A stretch of 64,000 nt of DNA from Streptomyces noursei. Lineage in GTDB: Bacteria; Actinomycetota; Actinomycetes; Streptomycetales; Streptomycetaceae. Shown here one piece after another: positions 1-8,433 of the stretch. Each line of letters opens with the position of its first letter. Within the stretch, counting starts at the first letter, position 1. The stretch lies in contig NZ_CP070326.1 of assembly GCF_016917755.1 (NCBI RefSeq), positions 4,464,001-4,528,000 on the forward strand, read 5' to 3'. The notes under the pieces are model-generated. The model had not been told where the DNA came from, made no database searches, and saw nothing but the letters and a program-made list of their open reading frames with translations. Made by a program: the position numbers and the translations under genes.

Positions 1-602
1 CCGGCGAAAGCGTCGAGCACCTCGCGATGCGCCTCGAAGGCGTCCTTCGCACCGCTGTAGAGCACAACGGCCTGCGGCTGTCCGATGATGTCCGGCACGG
101 CCATGATGCCGCCGTCGAGATAGTCCGCGCCGAGCCCGGCGACCCGCTCGGCCAGCTCCCGGGCCTCGGCCGGCGAACCATTGGTCACATTGACCACGAC
201 CCGGCCCTTCAGCGCCGCGTCGGCCCCGTCGTCGGAGAGCAGCGGCGCGATGTCCGCGTAGTCCAGGATGCAGACGATCACGATGTCGCTCGCGCCGATC
301 GCCTCGGCGGGGGACGCCGCGCGCCGGGCGCCCTTCTCCACCAGCCCGTCGGCTTTACGGGCCGTGCGGTTCCACACCGTCACCCGATGGCCGGCCGCCA
401 GGAGAGCCGCCGCCAGGGCCGTTCCCATGTCTCCCAGGCCCAGGACCGCGACGTTCCGCCGAGCCGCCGCACCGGCCGCGTTCCCCGCCGCATTTCCCGC
501 CGCATTTCCCGCCGCATTTCCCTCCACCTGGCCCACCACATTGCCTGCCGCATTACTCGCCGCATTGCCCGCCGCATTACCCACAGAATCGTCCACCGAC
601 AT
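1..602 (-). CDS. Imine-reductase-like NAD(P)-dependent oxidoreductase, C-terminus cut by window edge
   Basis: Reading leftward from the ATG at 602-600 gives 200 codons with no stop before the window ends, so the C-terminal half is missing. After an odd N-terminal segment of GNAA-type repeats (about residues 8-39) comes a Rossmann motif GLGDMGTALA, then VWNRT, NVTNGSPAEA and YLDGGIMAVPDIIG. The last motif is typical of imine reductases, which belong to the 6-phosphogluconate/3-hydroxyisobutyrate dehydrogenase superfamily and reduce cyclic imines with NADPH. A GGGAG lies about 13 nt upstream of the ATG. The repeats match 12-bp tandem DNA repeats (about 482-581) and are not part of the family fold; the enzyme proper could start after them, but no better start is visible. 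The substrate cannot be told. Confidence 0.8.
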   Translation of the reverse strand, partial: MSVDDSVGNAAGNAASNAAGNVVGQVEGNAAGNAAGNAAGNAAGAAARRNVAVLGLGDMGTALAAALLAAGHRVTVWNRTARKADGLVEKGARRAASPAEAIGASDIVIVCILDYADIAPLLSDDGADAALKGRVVVNVTNGSPAEARELAERVAGLGADYLDGGIMAVPDIIGQPQAVVLYSGAKDAFEAHREVLDAFA

Positions 603-688
603 AACGGAACCGTGCTCCCGCCTCGTTCTCACTGATTGCTTGTCGATCAGTCTTGGCGGGGGCACGGTTCCGGACAAGTACCCACTAT

Positions 689-2806
689 TTAGTGCGTGGT
701 TACCTCGCGGTGCGTACCCACCTCGGGGTGCGGGGCGTCGGTGGCCGCCGCCGTCTCCGCGTCCGATATCCGCGCCGGCCGGGACCGGAACTGCTTGAGG
801 AGGACGACCAGGGCGGCGCTGACGACGGTGCCGGCGGCGACGGCCAGGAGGTACAGCAGCGGCTGGCCGATCAGCGGGACGACGAAGACGCCGCCGTGCG
901 GAGCGCGGAGGGTGCAGCCGAAGGCCATCGACAGCCCGCCGGTGACCGCGCCGCCGGCCATCGCGGAGGGGATCACCCGCAACGGGTCGGCGGCGGCGAA
1001 CGGAATGGCGCCCTCGGTGATGAAGGACGCGCCGAGCACCCAGGCGGCCTTGCCGTTCTCCCGCTCGGCGCGGGTGAAGAGGCGGCCCCGCACGGTCGTG
1101 GCCAGCGCCATCGCCAGCGGCGGGACCATGCCGGCCGCCATCACCGCGGCCATCACCTTCAGGCTGCCGGGGTTGGGGTTGGCCAGGCCGCCGACCGCGA
1201 AGGCGTAGGCGACCTTGTTGAGCGGACCGCCCAGGTCGAAGCACATCATCAGGCCCAGCAGCACGCCGAGGATGACGGCGTTGGCGCCGGAGAGACCGGT
1301 CAGCCAGCCGGTGAGGGCCTTCTGGAGGGCGGCGATCGGCTTGCCGACCACCAGGAACATCAGGAAGCCGACCACCGCCGAGGAGAGAAGCGGGATCACC
1401 ACGACCGGCATGATGCCGCGCAGCACCGGCGGCACGCCGAGCCGTTGGATCGCCCGTACCACCGCGCCGGCCAACAGACCGGCGATCAGCCCGCCCAGGA
1501 AGCCGGCGTTGACGGTGAGTGCGATCGCGCCGCCGACGAAGCCGGGGACCAGTCCGGGCCGGTCCGCCATGCCGTAGGCGATGAAGCCGGCCAGGACCGG
1601 GACGAGGAAGCCGAAGGCGGTACCGCCGACCTGGAAGAGCAGCGCCGCCCAGCTGGCCGACTCGGCCCACACGAAGTGGTCGGCGACCGACGGCGCCTTG
1701 TCGACGGTGTAGCCGCCGATCGCGAAGGCGAGGGCGATCAGCAGGCCGCCCGCGGCGACGAACGGCACCATGTAGCTGACGCCGGTCATCAGCCAGGTGC
1801 GGAGCCGGGTGGCGTAGCCGTCGGTGGCCTCGGCGCCCCGGTCCATGGGGGCGGTGGGGACGGTGGGGCGCGCCGGTGCGTCGGCGGTCCCGCCGTGGGC
1901 GGCCTTCTCCCGCAGTTCGGCGAGGAGTTCGGCGGGGCGGTTGATGCCGGCCTTCACCCCGACGTCGACGACGGGCTTGCCGGCGAACCGCTCCCGGTCC
2001 CGCACCTCGACGTCGTGCGCGAGGATCACGCCGTCGGCGGCGGCGATCAGCTGCGGGTCCAGGCGCTGGAAGCCGGCCGATCCCTGGGTCTCCACGGTGA
2101 GTTCGACGCCGGCCGCCCGTGCGGCCTTCGCCAGCGACTCGGCGGCCATGTAGGTGTGCGCGATGCCGGTGGGGCAGGAGGTGACGGCGACGACCCGGAA
2201 CGGGGCGGACGGTGCGGGTGTGGAGGGCGCGGGTTCGGGGGTCGCGGGTTCGGGGGCTGCGGGTTCGGGGGTCGCGGGTTCGGCCTCGGGGACGTCCGAG
2301 GGCCGGGAGGCGTCCGGCTCCGACTCGGGCTTCGGCTCCGGCTCCGGCTCCGGCTTCGGCTCCGGTTCTTCGCCGCGGATGAGCGCCGCCGCGCGCGCCG
2401 GCTCGGACGCCGACCGCAGCGCGCCGGTGAACGCCTCGTCCATCAACTGCCGCGCGAGCGACGACAGGATCGACAGGTGGTCCGCGTCGCCGCCCGTCGG
2501 GGCCGCGATCAGGAAGACCAGGTCGGCCGGGCCGTCCGCGGCGCCGAAGTCGATGCCGGCCGCGCTGCGCCCGAAGGCCAGCGTCGGCTCCGTCACATGC
2601 GCGCTGCGGCAGTGCGGGATCCCGATGCCGCCGTCCAGGCCGGTGGGCATCTGGGCTTCGCGGGCGGCCACGTCGGCGAGGAAGCCCTCCAGGTCGGTGA
2701 CACGGCCGGCGGCGGCCATCCGTTCCGCCAGCGAGCGGGCGGCGGCATCCTTCGTTGCGGCGGACAGGTCGAGGTCGACCAGGTCCGCAGTGATCAACTC
2801 ACTCAT
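689..2806 (-). CDS. fruA: PTS fructose-specific transporter subunit IIABC
   Basis: This 705-residue protein is a three-domain fructose phosphotransferase permease that imports fructose as fructose 1-phosphate. The IIA domain (about 1-145) has the phosphorylated His in GIGIPHCRSAHV (His65). A Pro/Glu/Ala-rich linker (about 146-202) follows, encoded by short DNA repeats. The IIB domain has VTSCPTGIAHTYM (Cys211). The IIC membrane domain fills about 331-680 with several hydrophobic segments and the SFITEGAIPFA motif. The ATG at 2806 overlaps the end of fruK by 8 bp and has AAGGGAGC upstream inside fruK, so the two are translationally coupled. It is the last gene of the fruR-fruK-fruA operon. The family match is clear. 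Confidence 0.96.
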   Translation of the reverse strand: MSELITADLVDLDLSAATKDAAARSLAERMAAAGRVTDLEGFLADVAAREAQMPTGLDGGIGIPHCRSAHVTEPTLAFGRSAAGIDFGAADGPADLVFLIAAPTGGDADHLSILSSLARQLMDEAFTGALRSASEPARAAALIRGEEPEPKPEPEPEPKPESEPDASRPSDVPEAEPATPEPAAPEPATPEPAPSTPAPSAPFRVVAVTSCPTGIAHTYMAAESLAKAARAAGVELTVETQGSAGFQRLDPQLIAAADGVILAHDVEVRDRERFAGKPVVDVGVKAGINRPAELLAELREKAAHGGTADAPARPTVPTAPMDRGAEATDGYATRLRTWLMTGVSYMVPFVAAGGLLIALAFAIGGYTVDKAPSVADHFVWAESASWAALLFQVGGTAFGFLVPVLAGFIAYGMADRPGLVPGFVGGAIALTVNAGFLGGLIAGLLAGAVVRAIQRLGVPPVLRGIMPVVVIPLLSSAVVGFLMFLVVGKPIAALQKALTGWLTGLSGANAVILGVLLGLMMCFDLGGPLNKVAYAFAVGGLANPNPGSLKVMAAVMAAGMVPPLAMALATTVRGRLFTRAERENGKAAWVLGASFITEGAIPFAAADPLRVIPSAMAGGAVTGGLSMAFGCTLRAPHGGVFVVPLIGQPLLYLLAVAAGTVVSAALVVLLKQFRSRPARISDAETAAATDAPHPEVGTHREVTTH

Positions 2807-3815
2807 CGCGGGCTCCCTTGCGCGCGGTACCGCCGTGCGGGCGGTGGGGACGGGGTGCGGGGGAATCGGGCACCGGCTCCGTCAGGGCCCGGCCGAGCGG
2901 CACCCCGGCGGCCACCGTGACCCGCTCGGGGGCCAGGTCGGACGGCGTCGGCATCAGGCTGCCGGGCAGCTGCACGGCCGCGGCGCCGTGCGCCACCGCC
3001 GCCGCCAGCGCCGGGACGCCCGTGCCGCCCGCGGCGAGGAACCCGGCGAGCGAGGCGTCCCCGGCGCCGACGTTGCTGCGCACGGCGGCGACCGGGGCGC
3101 TGGCGAAGTGGGCGCCGTCGGCGTCGACCAGGAGCTGCCCGTCGGCGCCCAGAGAGGCCAGGACGGCCCGGGCGCCCCGGGAGCGGAGTTCCTCGGCGGC
3201 CCGGACCGCGTCGCCGACGGTCGTCAGGGGGCGGCCGACGGCCTGGGCCAGCTCCTCGGCGTTGGGTTTGACGATGTCGGGGCGTTCGCGGAGCGCCGCG
3301 GTCAGCGCCGGGCCGGAGGTGTCCAACGCGATCCGGGCGCCCCCGTGGTGGGCCCGGGCGACGAGTTCGGCGTACCACTCGGGCGCCAGGCCGCGCGGCA
3401 GGCTGCCGCAGCAGGCGATCCAGTCGGCGCCCGCGGAGCGCTCGCCGACCGCGGTCAGCAGTGCCGCGGACTCCTCGGCGGTCAGTTCCGGGCCGGCCGC
3501 GTTGATCTTCGTGAGGGTGCCGTCGGGCTCGGCGACGGCGATGTTGGAGCGGGTCTGCCCGGCCACCGGGACGCCCGCCACGTCGATGCCCTCGGCCGTC
3601 AGCAACCCGGCCAGCGCCGCGCCCGCGGGGCCGCCCAGCGGCAGGACGGCGAGGGTGCGGTGGCCGGCGGCGGCGAGCGCGCGGGAGACGTTGACGCCCT
3701 TGCCACCGGGGTCGATCCGGTCGCCGGTGGCCCGCAGCACGGCACCGCGCTCCAGCGCGGGGATCTCGTAGGTGCGGTCCAGGCTGGGGTTGGGGGTGAC
3801 GGTGAGGATGATCAT
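2799..3815 (-). CDS. fruK: 1-phosphofructokinase
   Basis: This 338-residue PfkB-family sugar kinase phosphorylates fructose 1-phosphate, the product of FruA, to fructose 1,6-bisphosphate. Visible signatures are the N-terminal TVTPNPSLDRT, the glycine motif DPGGKGVNVSRAL near residue 40, and the C-terminal NVGAGDASLAGF with the catalytic Asp. The length is slightly above the usual 310 because of a Pro/Arg-rich C-terminal tail. The start ATG at 3815 overlaps the stop of the upstream mini-ORF as ATGA, and its own end overlaps fruA. The gene is therefore locked into a coupled operon under the DeoR-type regulator encoded just upstream. Confidence 0.95.
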   Translation of the reverse strand: MIILTVTPNPSLDRTYEIPALERGAVLRATGDRIDPGGKGVNVSRALAAAGHRTLAVLPLGGPAGAALAGLLTAEGIDVAGVPVAGQTRSNIAVAEPDGTLTKINAAGPELTAEESAALLTAVGERSAGADWIACCGSLPRGLAPEWYAELVARAHHGGARIALDTSGPALTAALRERPDIVKPNAEELAQAVGRPLTTVGDAVRAAEELRSRGARAVLASLGADGQLLVDADGAHFASAPVAAVRSNVGAGDASLAGFLAAGGTGVPALAAAVAHGAAAVQLPGSLMPTPSDLAPERVTVAAGVPLGRALTEPVPDSPAPRPHRPHGGTARKGARDE

Positions 3816-3949
3816 GGGCGTACCGGTCCGGCGGTGAGGGGCGTGGGGGTGCCTGCGGGAGAGCCGACAGAGGCGTCGACGGGGGTGCGAACGGGAGCGC
3901 CGACGGGGGTGCCCGGGCGGGCGCCGACGGTCGCGGTGGGCGGCGTCAT
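3812..3949 (-). CDS. 45-residue mini-ORF coupling fruR to fruK
   Basis: Between fruR and fruK lies an open frame of 45 codons. Its ATG (3949-3947) overlaps the fruR stop as ATGA and its TGA (3814-3812) overlaps the fruK ATG as ATGA. The product is rich in Thr, Pro, Val and Ala with a loose repeat of the form GTPVGAPVRTPV, encoded by imperfect GC-rich repeats. There is no transmembrane segment or known domain. It fits a translational relay that carries ribosomes from fruR to fruK, or a repeat expansion kept open by selection for coupling. Chance is possible, since a long GC-rich frame often stays open, but overlap at both ends is unlikely to be accidental. No function can be assigned. Confidence 0.5.
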   Translation of the reverse strand: MTPPTATVGARPGTPVGAPVRTPVDASVGSPAGTPTPLTAGPVRP

Positions 3950-4737
3950 GCGCGGATCACTTCGGTGCCGGCGCGTTCGATGGCGAGGGCGTCCTCGGGG
4001 CGCAGCCCGGTGTCGGTGATCAGCAGGTCCACGTCCGACAGGTCACCGAAGCGGGCGAAGTGCTGCTGCTCGAACTTGGCGGAGTCGGCGAGCAGCACCA
4101 CCCGGCGGGCGGCGGCGATCAGCGCCCGCTTCACCGCGGCCTCGGCGAGGTCGGGGGTGGTCAGCCCGCCGTCGAGGGAGAAGCCGTTGGTCGCCAGGAA
4201 GACCACGTCGGCGTTGATCTCGCGGTAGGCCCGCAGCGCCCAGTCGTCGACGGCGGCCCGCGTGCGGTGCCGGATCCGGCCGCCGACGAGGTGGAGGGTG
4301 AGGCCGGGGTGGTCGGCCAGCCGCGCGGCGACCGGCAGGCCGTGGGTGACCACGGTCAGCTCGGCCTCCAGCGGGATCTCGGCGGCGAGCCGGGCGGCGG
4401 TGGTGCCGGCGTCGAGGATCACGCTGCCGCGGCCGTCGCCGCCGGGCAGCTCGGCGAGCGCGGCCCGGGCGATGCGCTGCTTCTCGTCGGCGGCGACGGC
4501 GTCCCGCTCGGCGAGGTCCGGCTCGAAGTCCAGCCGGCCGGCCGGGATGGCGCCGCCGTGCACCCGGCGCAGCAGGCCGGCGCGGTCCAGCGCCTTCAAG
4601 TCGCGTCGCACGGTCTCGGCGGTGACCCGGAACTCCTCGGCCAGGGAGAGCACGTCGACCCGCCCGCTCTCACGGGCGAGCCGCAGGATCTCCTGCTGGC
4701 GCTCGGGTGCGTACATCTGCGTCTGCGTCCATTTCAT
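3946..4737 (-). CDS. fruR: DeoR-family transcriptional regulator of the fructose operon
   Basis: The protein has the DeoR layout: an N-terminal helix-turn-helix (VLSLAEEFRVTAETVRRDL, about residues 29-47) and a sugar-phosphate-binding C-terminal domain with DAGTTAARLA and the VFLATNGFS segment. DeoR regulators of fru operons sense fructose 1-phosphate or fructose 1,6-bisphosphate and usually repress. Two starts are possible: ATG at 4737 (263 residues) or ATG at 4716, which begins MYAPERQQEI as in many homologues; neither has a strong ribosome site. The gene is first in the operon, upstream of the mini-ORF, fruK and fruA. The hairpin at 4759-4780 may be its operator. Confidence 0.9.
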   Translation of the reverse strand: MKWTQTQMYAPERQQEILRLARESGRVDVLSLAEEFRVTAETVRRDLKALDRAGLLRRVHGGAIPAGRLDFEPDLAERDAVAADEKQRIARAALAELPGGDGRGSVILDAGTTAARLAAEIPLEAELTVVTHGLPVAARLADHPGLTLHLVGGRIRHRTRAAVDDWALRAYREINADVVFLATNGFSLDGGLTTPDLAEAAVKRALIAAARRVVLLADSAKFEQQHFARFGDLSDVDLLITDTGLRPEDALAIERAGTEVIRA

Positions 4738-4758
4738 GCCCGAACCTGTGGTTTCACC

Positions 4759-4780
4759 GGGATGCTACGCCCAGCATCCC
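4759..4780. promoter_or_regulatory. Inverted repeat upstream of fruR (possible operator or leader hairpin)
   Basis: The arms GGGATGCT (4759-4766) and AGCATCCC (4773-4780) are perfectly complementary with a 6-nt spacer, 22 bp upstream of the fruR ATG at 4737. The position fits an autoregulatory FruR site or a 5' leader hairpin. No consensus promoter is obvious next to it. Confidence 0.4.
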
Positions 4781-4894
4781 GCCAGGTAAACAGATACGGA
4801 CATCTAACCGGACCCAAACGGGCATGACTCGGCACGGAGATCCACCGACCAACCGGGCCTTCGGGCCCTCCCGGCCGGGACACCGGACACAAAG

Positions 4895-4925
4895 GAGCCC
4901 CGACGCCACTACGGCATCGGGGCTC
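4895..4925 (-). terminator. Rho-independent-type hairpin downstream of hrdD
   Basis: GAGCCCCGACGCC and GGCATCGGGGCTC form a 13-bp stem with one mismatch around a 5-nt loop. It lies about 120 bp beyond the hrdD stop, in the 310-bp gap between hrdD and fruR (both on the minus strand), so it would separate hrdD transcription from the fru operon. No U-tract follows, as is common in Streptomyces. Confidence 0.55.
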
Positions 4926-5047
4926 GCCCCTCATCACCTCACCGCGCGCTCACGGCACGCACCCCCGCGCGCCGGCGCACTCCGCACCGCGCACTCCGCA
5001 CCGCGCACTCCACTCCACGCGCTCCGCCCCGGGCAGGCGGACGCGGC

Positions 5048-6049
5048 TCAGGCCGCCGCGTCGAACCCGGTGTCGCGCGCCATCCGCTTCAACTCCAGCA
5101 GCGCGTGCTTCTCGATCTGGCGGATCCGCTCACGGGTCAGGCCGTGCTGCTTGCCGACCTCCGTCAGCGTGCGCTCGCGGCCGTCCTCGATGCCGTAGCG
5201 CGCCTTGATGATCGAGGCGGTGCGCTGGTCGAGGCGGTCGATCAGGTCCTCCAACTCCTCGCTGCGCAGCAGCGTGAGCACGGACTGCTCGGGCGAGGCG
5301 GCGGAGGTGTCCTCCAGCAGGTCGCCGAACTGGGTGTCGCCGTCGTCGTCCACCGACATGTTCAGACTGACCGGGTCGCGGGCCCAGTCCAGGACGTCGG
5401 TGACCCGGGAGGCGGTGGAACCCAGCTCGCCGGCGACCTCCTCCGGCTCCGGGTCGCGGCCGTTCTCGCGGTTGAACTCGCGCTGCACCCGGCGGATCCG
5501 GCCGAGCTCCTCGACGAGGTGGACGGGGAGCCGGATCGTGCGCGACTGGTCGGCGATGGAGCGGGTGATGGCCTGGCGGATCCACCACGTCGCATACGTC
5601 GAGAACTTGAAGCCCTTGGCGTAGTCGAACTTCTCGACGGCGCGCACCAGGCCGGCGTTGCCCTCCTGGATCAGATCCAGCAGGGGGAGGCCGGAGCGCG
5701 GGTAGCGACGGGCCACGGCGACGACCAGGCGGAGGTTGGACCGGATGAAGACGTCCTTGGCCCGGTCGCCCTCGGCGGCCAGCGCTTCGAGCTCCGCACG
5801 GTTGGCGCCGGCGGCGTTGCCGTCGGTGAGCTCGCCGTCCAGGATCTGCTGGGCGTAGACACCCGCCTCGATCGTCTGGGACAGCTCCACCTCCTTGGCG
5901 GCGTCGAGCAGCGGCGTGCGCGCGATCTCGTCGAGGTACATGCCGACCAGGTCGCGGTCGGCGATGTCTCCGCCTGCTGCGCGAACGCTGTTGGCCACGC
6001 CAGAGCCGGTGGTGCTGGCCTGACGACGGGCGACGGCACGGGTTGCCAT
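5048..6049 (-). CDS. hrdD: Group 2 RNA polymerase sigma factor HrdD
   Basis: This 333-residue sigma-70 protein lacks the long region 1 of the housekeeping HrdB. It has region 1.2/2 (DLVGMYLDEIARTPLL; RYPRSGLPLLDLIQEGN; FDYAKGFKFSTYATWWIRQA for -10 recognition), region 3, and region 4.2 helix-turn-helix LTEVGKQHGLTRERIRQIEK. The C-terminus DTGFDAAA and the N-terminus MATRAVARRQ match HrdD of streptomycetes. The ATG at 6049 has AAAGGGAGC upstream; an in-frame extension to 6190 is not needed. HrdD is a non-essential principal-type sigma factor. In S. coelicolor it also lies close to the fru genes, which supports the assignment. Confidence 0.88.
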   Translation of the reverse strand: MATRAVARRQASTTGSGVANSVRAAGGDIADRDLVGMYLDEIARTPLLDAAKEVELSQTIEAGVYAQQILDGELTDGNAAGANRAELEALAAEGDRAKDVFIRSNLRLVVAVARRYPRSGLPLLDLIQEGNAGLVRAVEKFDYAKGFKFSTYATWWIRQAITRSIADQSRTIRLPVHLVEELGRIRRVQREFNRENGRDPEPEEVAGELGSTASRVTDVLDWARDPVSLNMSVDDDGDTQFGDLLEDTSAASPEQSVLTLLRSEELEDLIDRLDQRTASIIKARYGIEDGRERTLTEVGKQHGLTRERIRQIEKHALLELKRMARDTGFDAAA

Positions 6050-6235
6050 GCGGGTGCTCCCTTTGCGCTGAGTCGGTCGCTGGACAGTGGGGCGGGTCGT
6101 CGATCCGTGGACCACCTGTGGCCGACCGGCTGACCCGTCCGAAGGAAACAACGGCTGGAATCCGGACAGAATTCCCAAGCCGCTCTTCAATTTTTCTGAT
6201 CATGCAGTACCCTGCGCCGTCACCAAGGAGGACAG

Positions 6236-6754
6236 ATGCCACCCGAGTACGGGGACGTGCAGGTCAGAGCGGGCGCCGAGACGGACCTCACGGCCCTTAC
6301 GGATCTTTACAACCACTACATCCGTGAGACGGCCATCACATTCGACACGGCCCCCCTCAGCCCTGCCCAACGTCGCCCGTGGTTGCTCTCCCACCCCAAA
6401 GACGGCCCGTACCGCCTTCTGGTTGCGCAGGGTGGCGACGGCGGCCTCCTCGGCTACGCGACCAGCAGCGCCTTCCGCCCCAAGGGCGCGTACGCCACCT
6501 CGGTGGAGACGACGGTCTACTGCGCGCCGGACGCCGCCGGCCGGGGCGTCGGCACGCTCCTGTACACGGCGCTCTTCGCCGCGCTGGCCGACGAGGACGT
6601 GCACCGCGCGTACGCCGGGATCACCCAGCCCAACGAGGCGTCCGGCCGGCTGCACGCCCGCTTCGGTTTCCGCCCGATCGGCACGTTCACGGAGGTGGGC
6701 CGGAAATTCGGTCGCTACTGGGACGTCGCCTGGTACCAGAAGGATCTGCGGTAG
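6236..6754 (+). CDS. GNAT N-acetyltransferase, phosphinothricin-acetyltransferase-like
   Basis: The 172-residue protein starts at an ATG behind an excellent AAGGAGGACAG site. It has the PAT-type GNAT fold: an N-terminal VRAGAETDLTALTDLYNHYI, the conserved ETAITFDT loop, the acetyl-CoA-binding GRGVGTLLYTAL and the C-terminal GRYWDVAWYQKDLR. Members acetylate amino groups of amino-acid-like substrates, including phosphinothricin and methionine sulfone. Chromosomal homologues are common in Streptomyces and are usually general detoxifying enzymes, so the bar/pat name is not applied. It is divergent from hrdD and stands alone. Confidence 0.88.
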   Translation: MPPEYGDVQVRAGAETDLTALTDLYNHYIRETAITFDTAPLSPAQRRPWLLSHPKDGPYRLLVAQGGDGGLLGYATSSAFRPKGAYATSVETTVYCAPDAAGRGVGTLLYTALFAALADEDVHRAYAGITQPNEASGRLHARFGFRPIGTFTEVGRKFGRYWDVAWYQKDLR

Positions 6755-6891
6755 CGCCGACGGGTGATCTCGGGCCGCTCCGGTTGACGCCGCCCACCCC
6801 GGGGTGTCGCCTGGACAGGAAGAGCGCGAAGGAACCGGAAGAGCCGGACGAGAACGACAGCGAGGAAGAGGCCGCACGAGAGGAGCCCGTC

Positions 6892-7464
6892 ATGGACCAG
6901 CACGCGCACGGCGACCCGCACGCCGGTGGAGACGGGCTGCCCGAGGCCCGCGCCGCCCGCTCCCACGGCACCGTCGAACCGGAACACGGCGCGACGCTCT
7001 CCGGCCTCGCGGAGCGGTCCGCCCCGGAGGCGACGGGCCGCCGCATCCCGACCCCCGTGGCGCTCGCGGTCATCGCGGCGATCTGCTTCGGCTGCTACAC
7101 GATCTGGATGGACCACACCAACGGGGCCAAGGGCGGCCAGGCCGCGCTCCTCGGGCTGATCGCGGCGGTGGTCACCGGAATACTGGGCGTGACGCTGGTG
7201 CACTTCCAGTCGACCATGATCACCGAGACCCGGGCCCTGGCCTACGGCGCGCTCTTCGGCGCGTCGATGGGCTGGCTCTACTCCCTCGGCGGCAGCACGC
7301 CCTCGGTCCTCAAATCGACGGGCTGGGGCCTGGTCATGTTCGCCGTGATGTTCGTCGTCTCGCTCTACGTCTTCCGCACCCACCGCGAACGCGAGCCGCA
7401 CGGCCTGCACCGCCCGCACCCCCCGCACACGAGCCGGCTGCACCTGCCCCACACCGCGCACTGA
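6892..7464 (+). CDS. Putative integral membrane protein with His-rich ends
   Basis: The 190-residue protein starts at the ATG at 6892 behind AGGAGC. A hydrophilic, His-containing N-terminus (about 1-55) leads into four likely membrane segments: VALAVIAAICFGCYTIW, ALLGLIAAVVTGILGVTLV, ALAYGALFGASMGWLYSL and GWGLVMFAVMFVVSLYVF. It ends in a His/Pro-rich tail (HPPHTSRLHLPH). The family is not recognised, but similar four-helix proteins are widespread in Streptomyces. It follows the GNAT gene by 137 bp on the same strand and may be cotranscribed. Metal binding by the histidines is only a guess. Confidence 0.7.
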   Translation: MDQHAHGDPHAGGDGLPEARAARSHGTVEPEHGATLSGLAERSAPEATGRRIPTPVALAVIAAICFGCYTIWMDHTNGAKGGQAALLGLIAAVVTGILGVTLVHFQSTMITETRALAYGALFGASMGWLYSLGGSTPSVLKSTGWGLVMFAVMFVVSLYVFRTHREREPHGLHRPHPPHTSRLHLPHTAH

Positions 7465-7520
7465 GGGGGGCACCGGCCTCGCACACCGCGGCGAGACACC
7501 CGGGACGGACACAACTGCCC

Positions 7521-7553
7521 GGTGGCGGCGGGAGGTTCCCCTCCGCCGCCACC
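7521..7553. terminator. Bidirectional terminator hairpin
   Basis: GGTGGCGGCGGGAGG and CCTCCGCCGCCACC pair with one bulged G around a 4-nt loop. The hairpin lies between the convergent membrane-protein gene (ends 7464) and the PPOX gene (ends 7584), so it can serve both strands. Confidence 0.7.
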
Positions 7554-7583
7554 GCACGCCCGCCCCGCAGCCCGCCCGAAGAC

Positions 7584-8219
7584 CTACGGAGCCTCGAAGC
7601 CCCCGGGTCCCTCCGAAGTCGGCCGCTCCGGGCCCTCCAGCAGTTCCGGGTCCTCCGACGTCCGCCGCAGCGTCCGCAGCGGTCGGTCCGGCCGCCAGAT
7701 CTCCAGCTTCATGAACGGCGGCTCCACGGACGTCCGCACCACCTCCGTCAACCGCGCCCGGAAGAGGTGGAACGGCTCCGGCGGCTTGACCGCCGCCGCG
7801 TACCGCGCCTTCAGCCCGGGGTCGGCCACCTCCACCGCCCGCCCGGCGACCCGCACGTCACCACCGGCCAGGTCCGTCCCGCCGCCGGGGTTGGCGTGCA
7901 GCGCGAAACGGGGGTCCCGACGCAGGTCCAGCACCTTGCGCGAGCCCGTCATCATGCCCAGCCACAGCTCTCCTCGACGGAAGTCCGCCTCCAGGCCCGT
8001 CAGCCGCGGCGCACCGTCCGCGCGCAGCGTGGCCAGGACGTGATGCCGATACGCCCCGAACCGCTCCCGCACCACCGCGGCGAACTCCGGCACCGCCGCC
8101 TCCACGGCCGCCCAACTGGCCCCGCCGCCCCCGTTCGTCGCCCCGCCCGCGACCCGTCGCCGGTCACCCCCGGCCCGTCGCCCGTCGCTCCCGGCCCGTC
8201 GCCCGTGCTCGCTCGTCAT
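7584..8219 (-). CDS. Pyridoxamine 5'-phosphate oxidase family (FMN-binding) protein
   Basis: The best start is the ATG at 8219 (MTSEHGRRAG), giving 211 residues; the ribosome site is weak. After a repetitive Arg/Gly N-terminus encoded by short DNA repeats (about 8150-8210) comes a split-barrel flavin domain: YRHHVLATLRADGAPRLTG, ELWLGMMTGSRKVLDLRRD, RFALHANP and a C-terminal KLEIWRPDRPL. Such proteins bind FMN or F420 and act as small-molecule reductases; the exact substrate is unknown. It is convergent with the upstream membrane-protein gene and divergent from the questin-oxidase-like gene. Confidence 0.78.
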   Translation of the reverse strand: MTSEHGRRAGSDGRRAGGDRRRVAGGATNGGGGASWAAVEAAVPEFAAVVRERFGAYRHHVLATLRADGAPRLTGLEADFRRGELWLGMMTGSRKVLDLRRDPRFALHANPGGGTDLAGGDVRVAGRAVEVADPGLKARYAAAVKPPEPFHLFRARLTEVVRTSVEPPFMKLEIWRPDRPLRTLRRTSEDPELLEGPERPTSEGPGGFEAP

Positions 8220-8433
8220 GCCGGCAAGGTTCCCGCCTATACCCGACACCCTCTGTCGAGATTCCCGAACCAGTGCGCCCGCGCCCCCGCCCCCGCTCTC
8301 CTGGTGAGCGATCCCCGCCTCTCTCCCCGCATCCCACCACCGCCGTACGACCAACGCCTTAGTCCCACGGTCCAGTTGAGGATCCGCCCGCGGCCCGTTA
8401 CCCGGCGCCGGAGCGCGTACCTAGCCTCGGGCC

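Noticed and set aside
6236..6754. Naming the GNAT gene bar or pat (phosphinothricin resistance)
   Set aside because: Chromosomal homologues are general acetyltransferases and no phosphinothricin biosynthesis gene is nearby.
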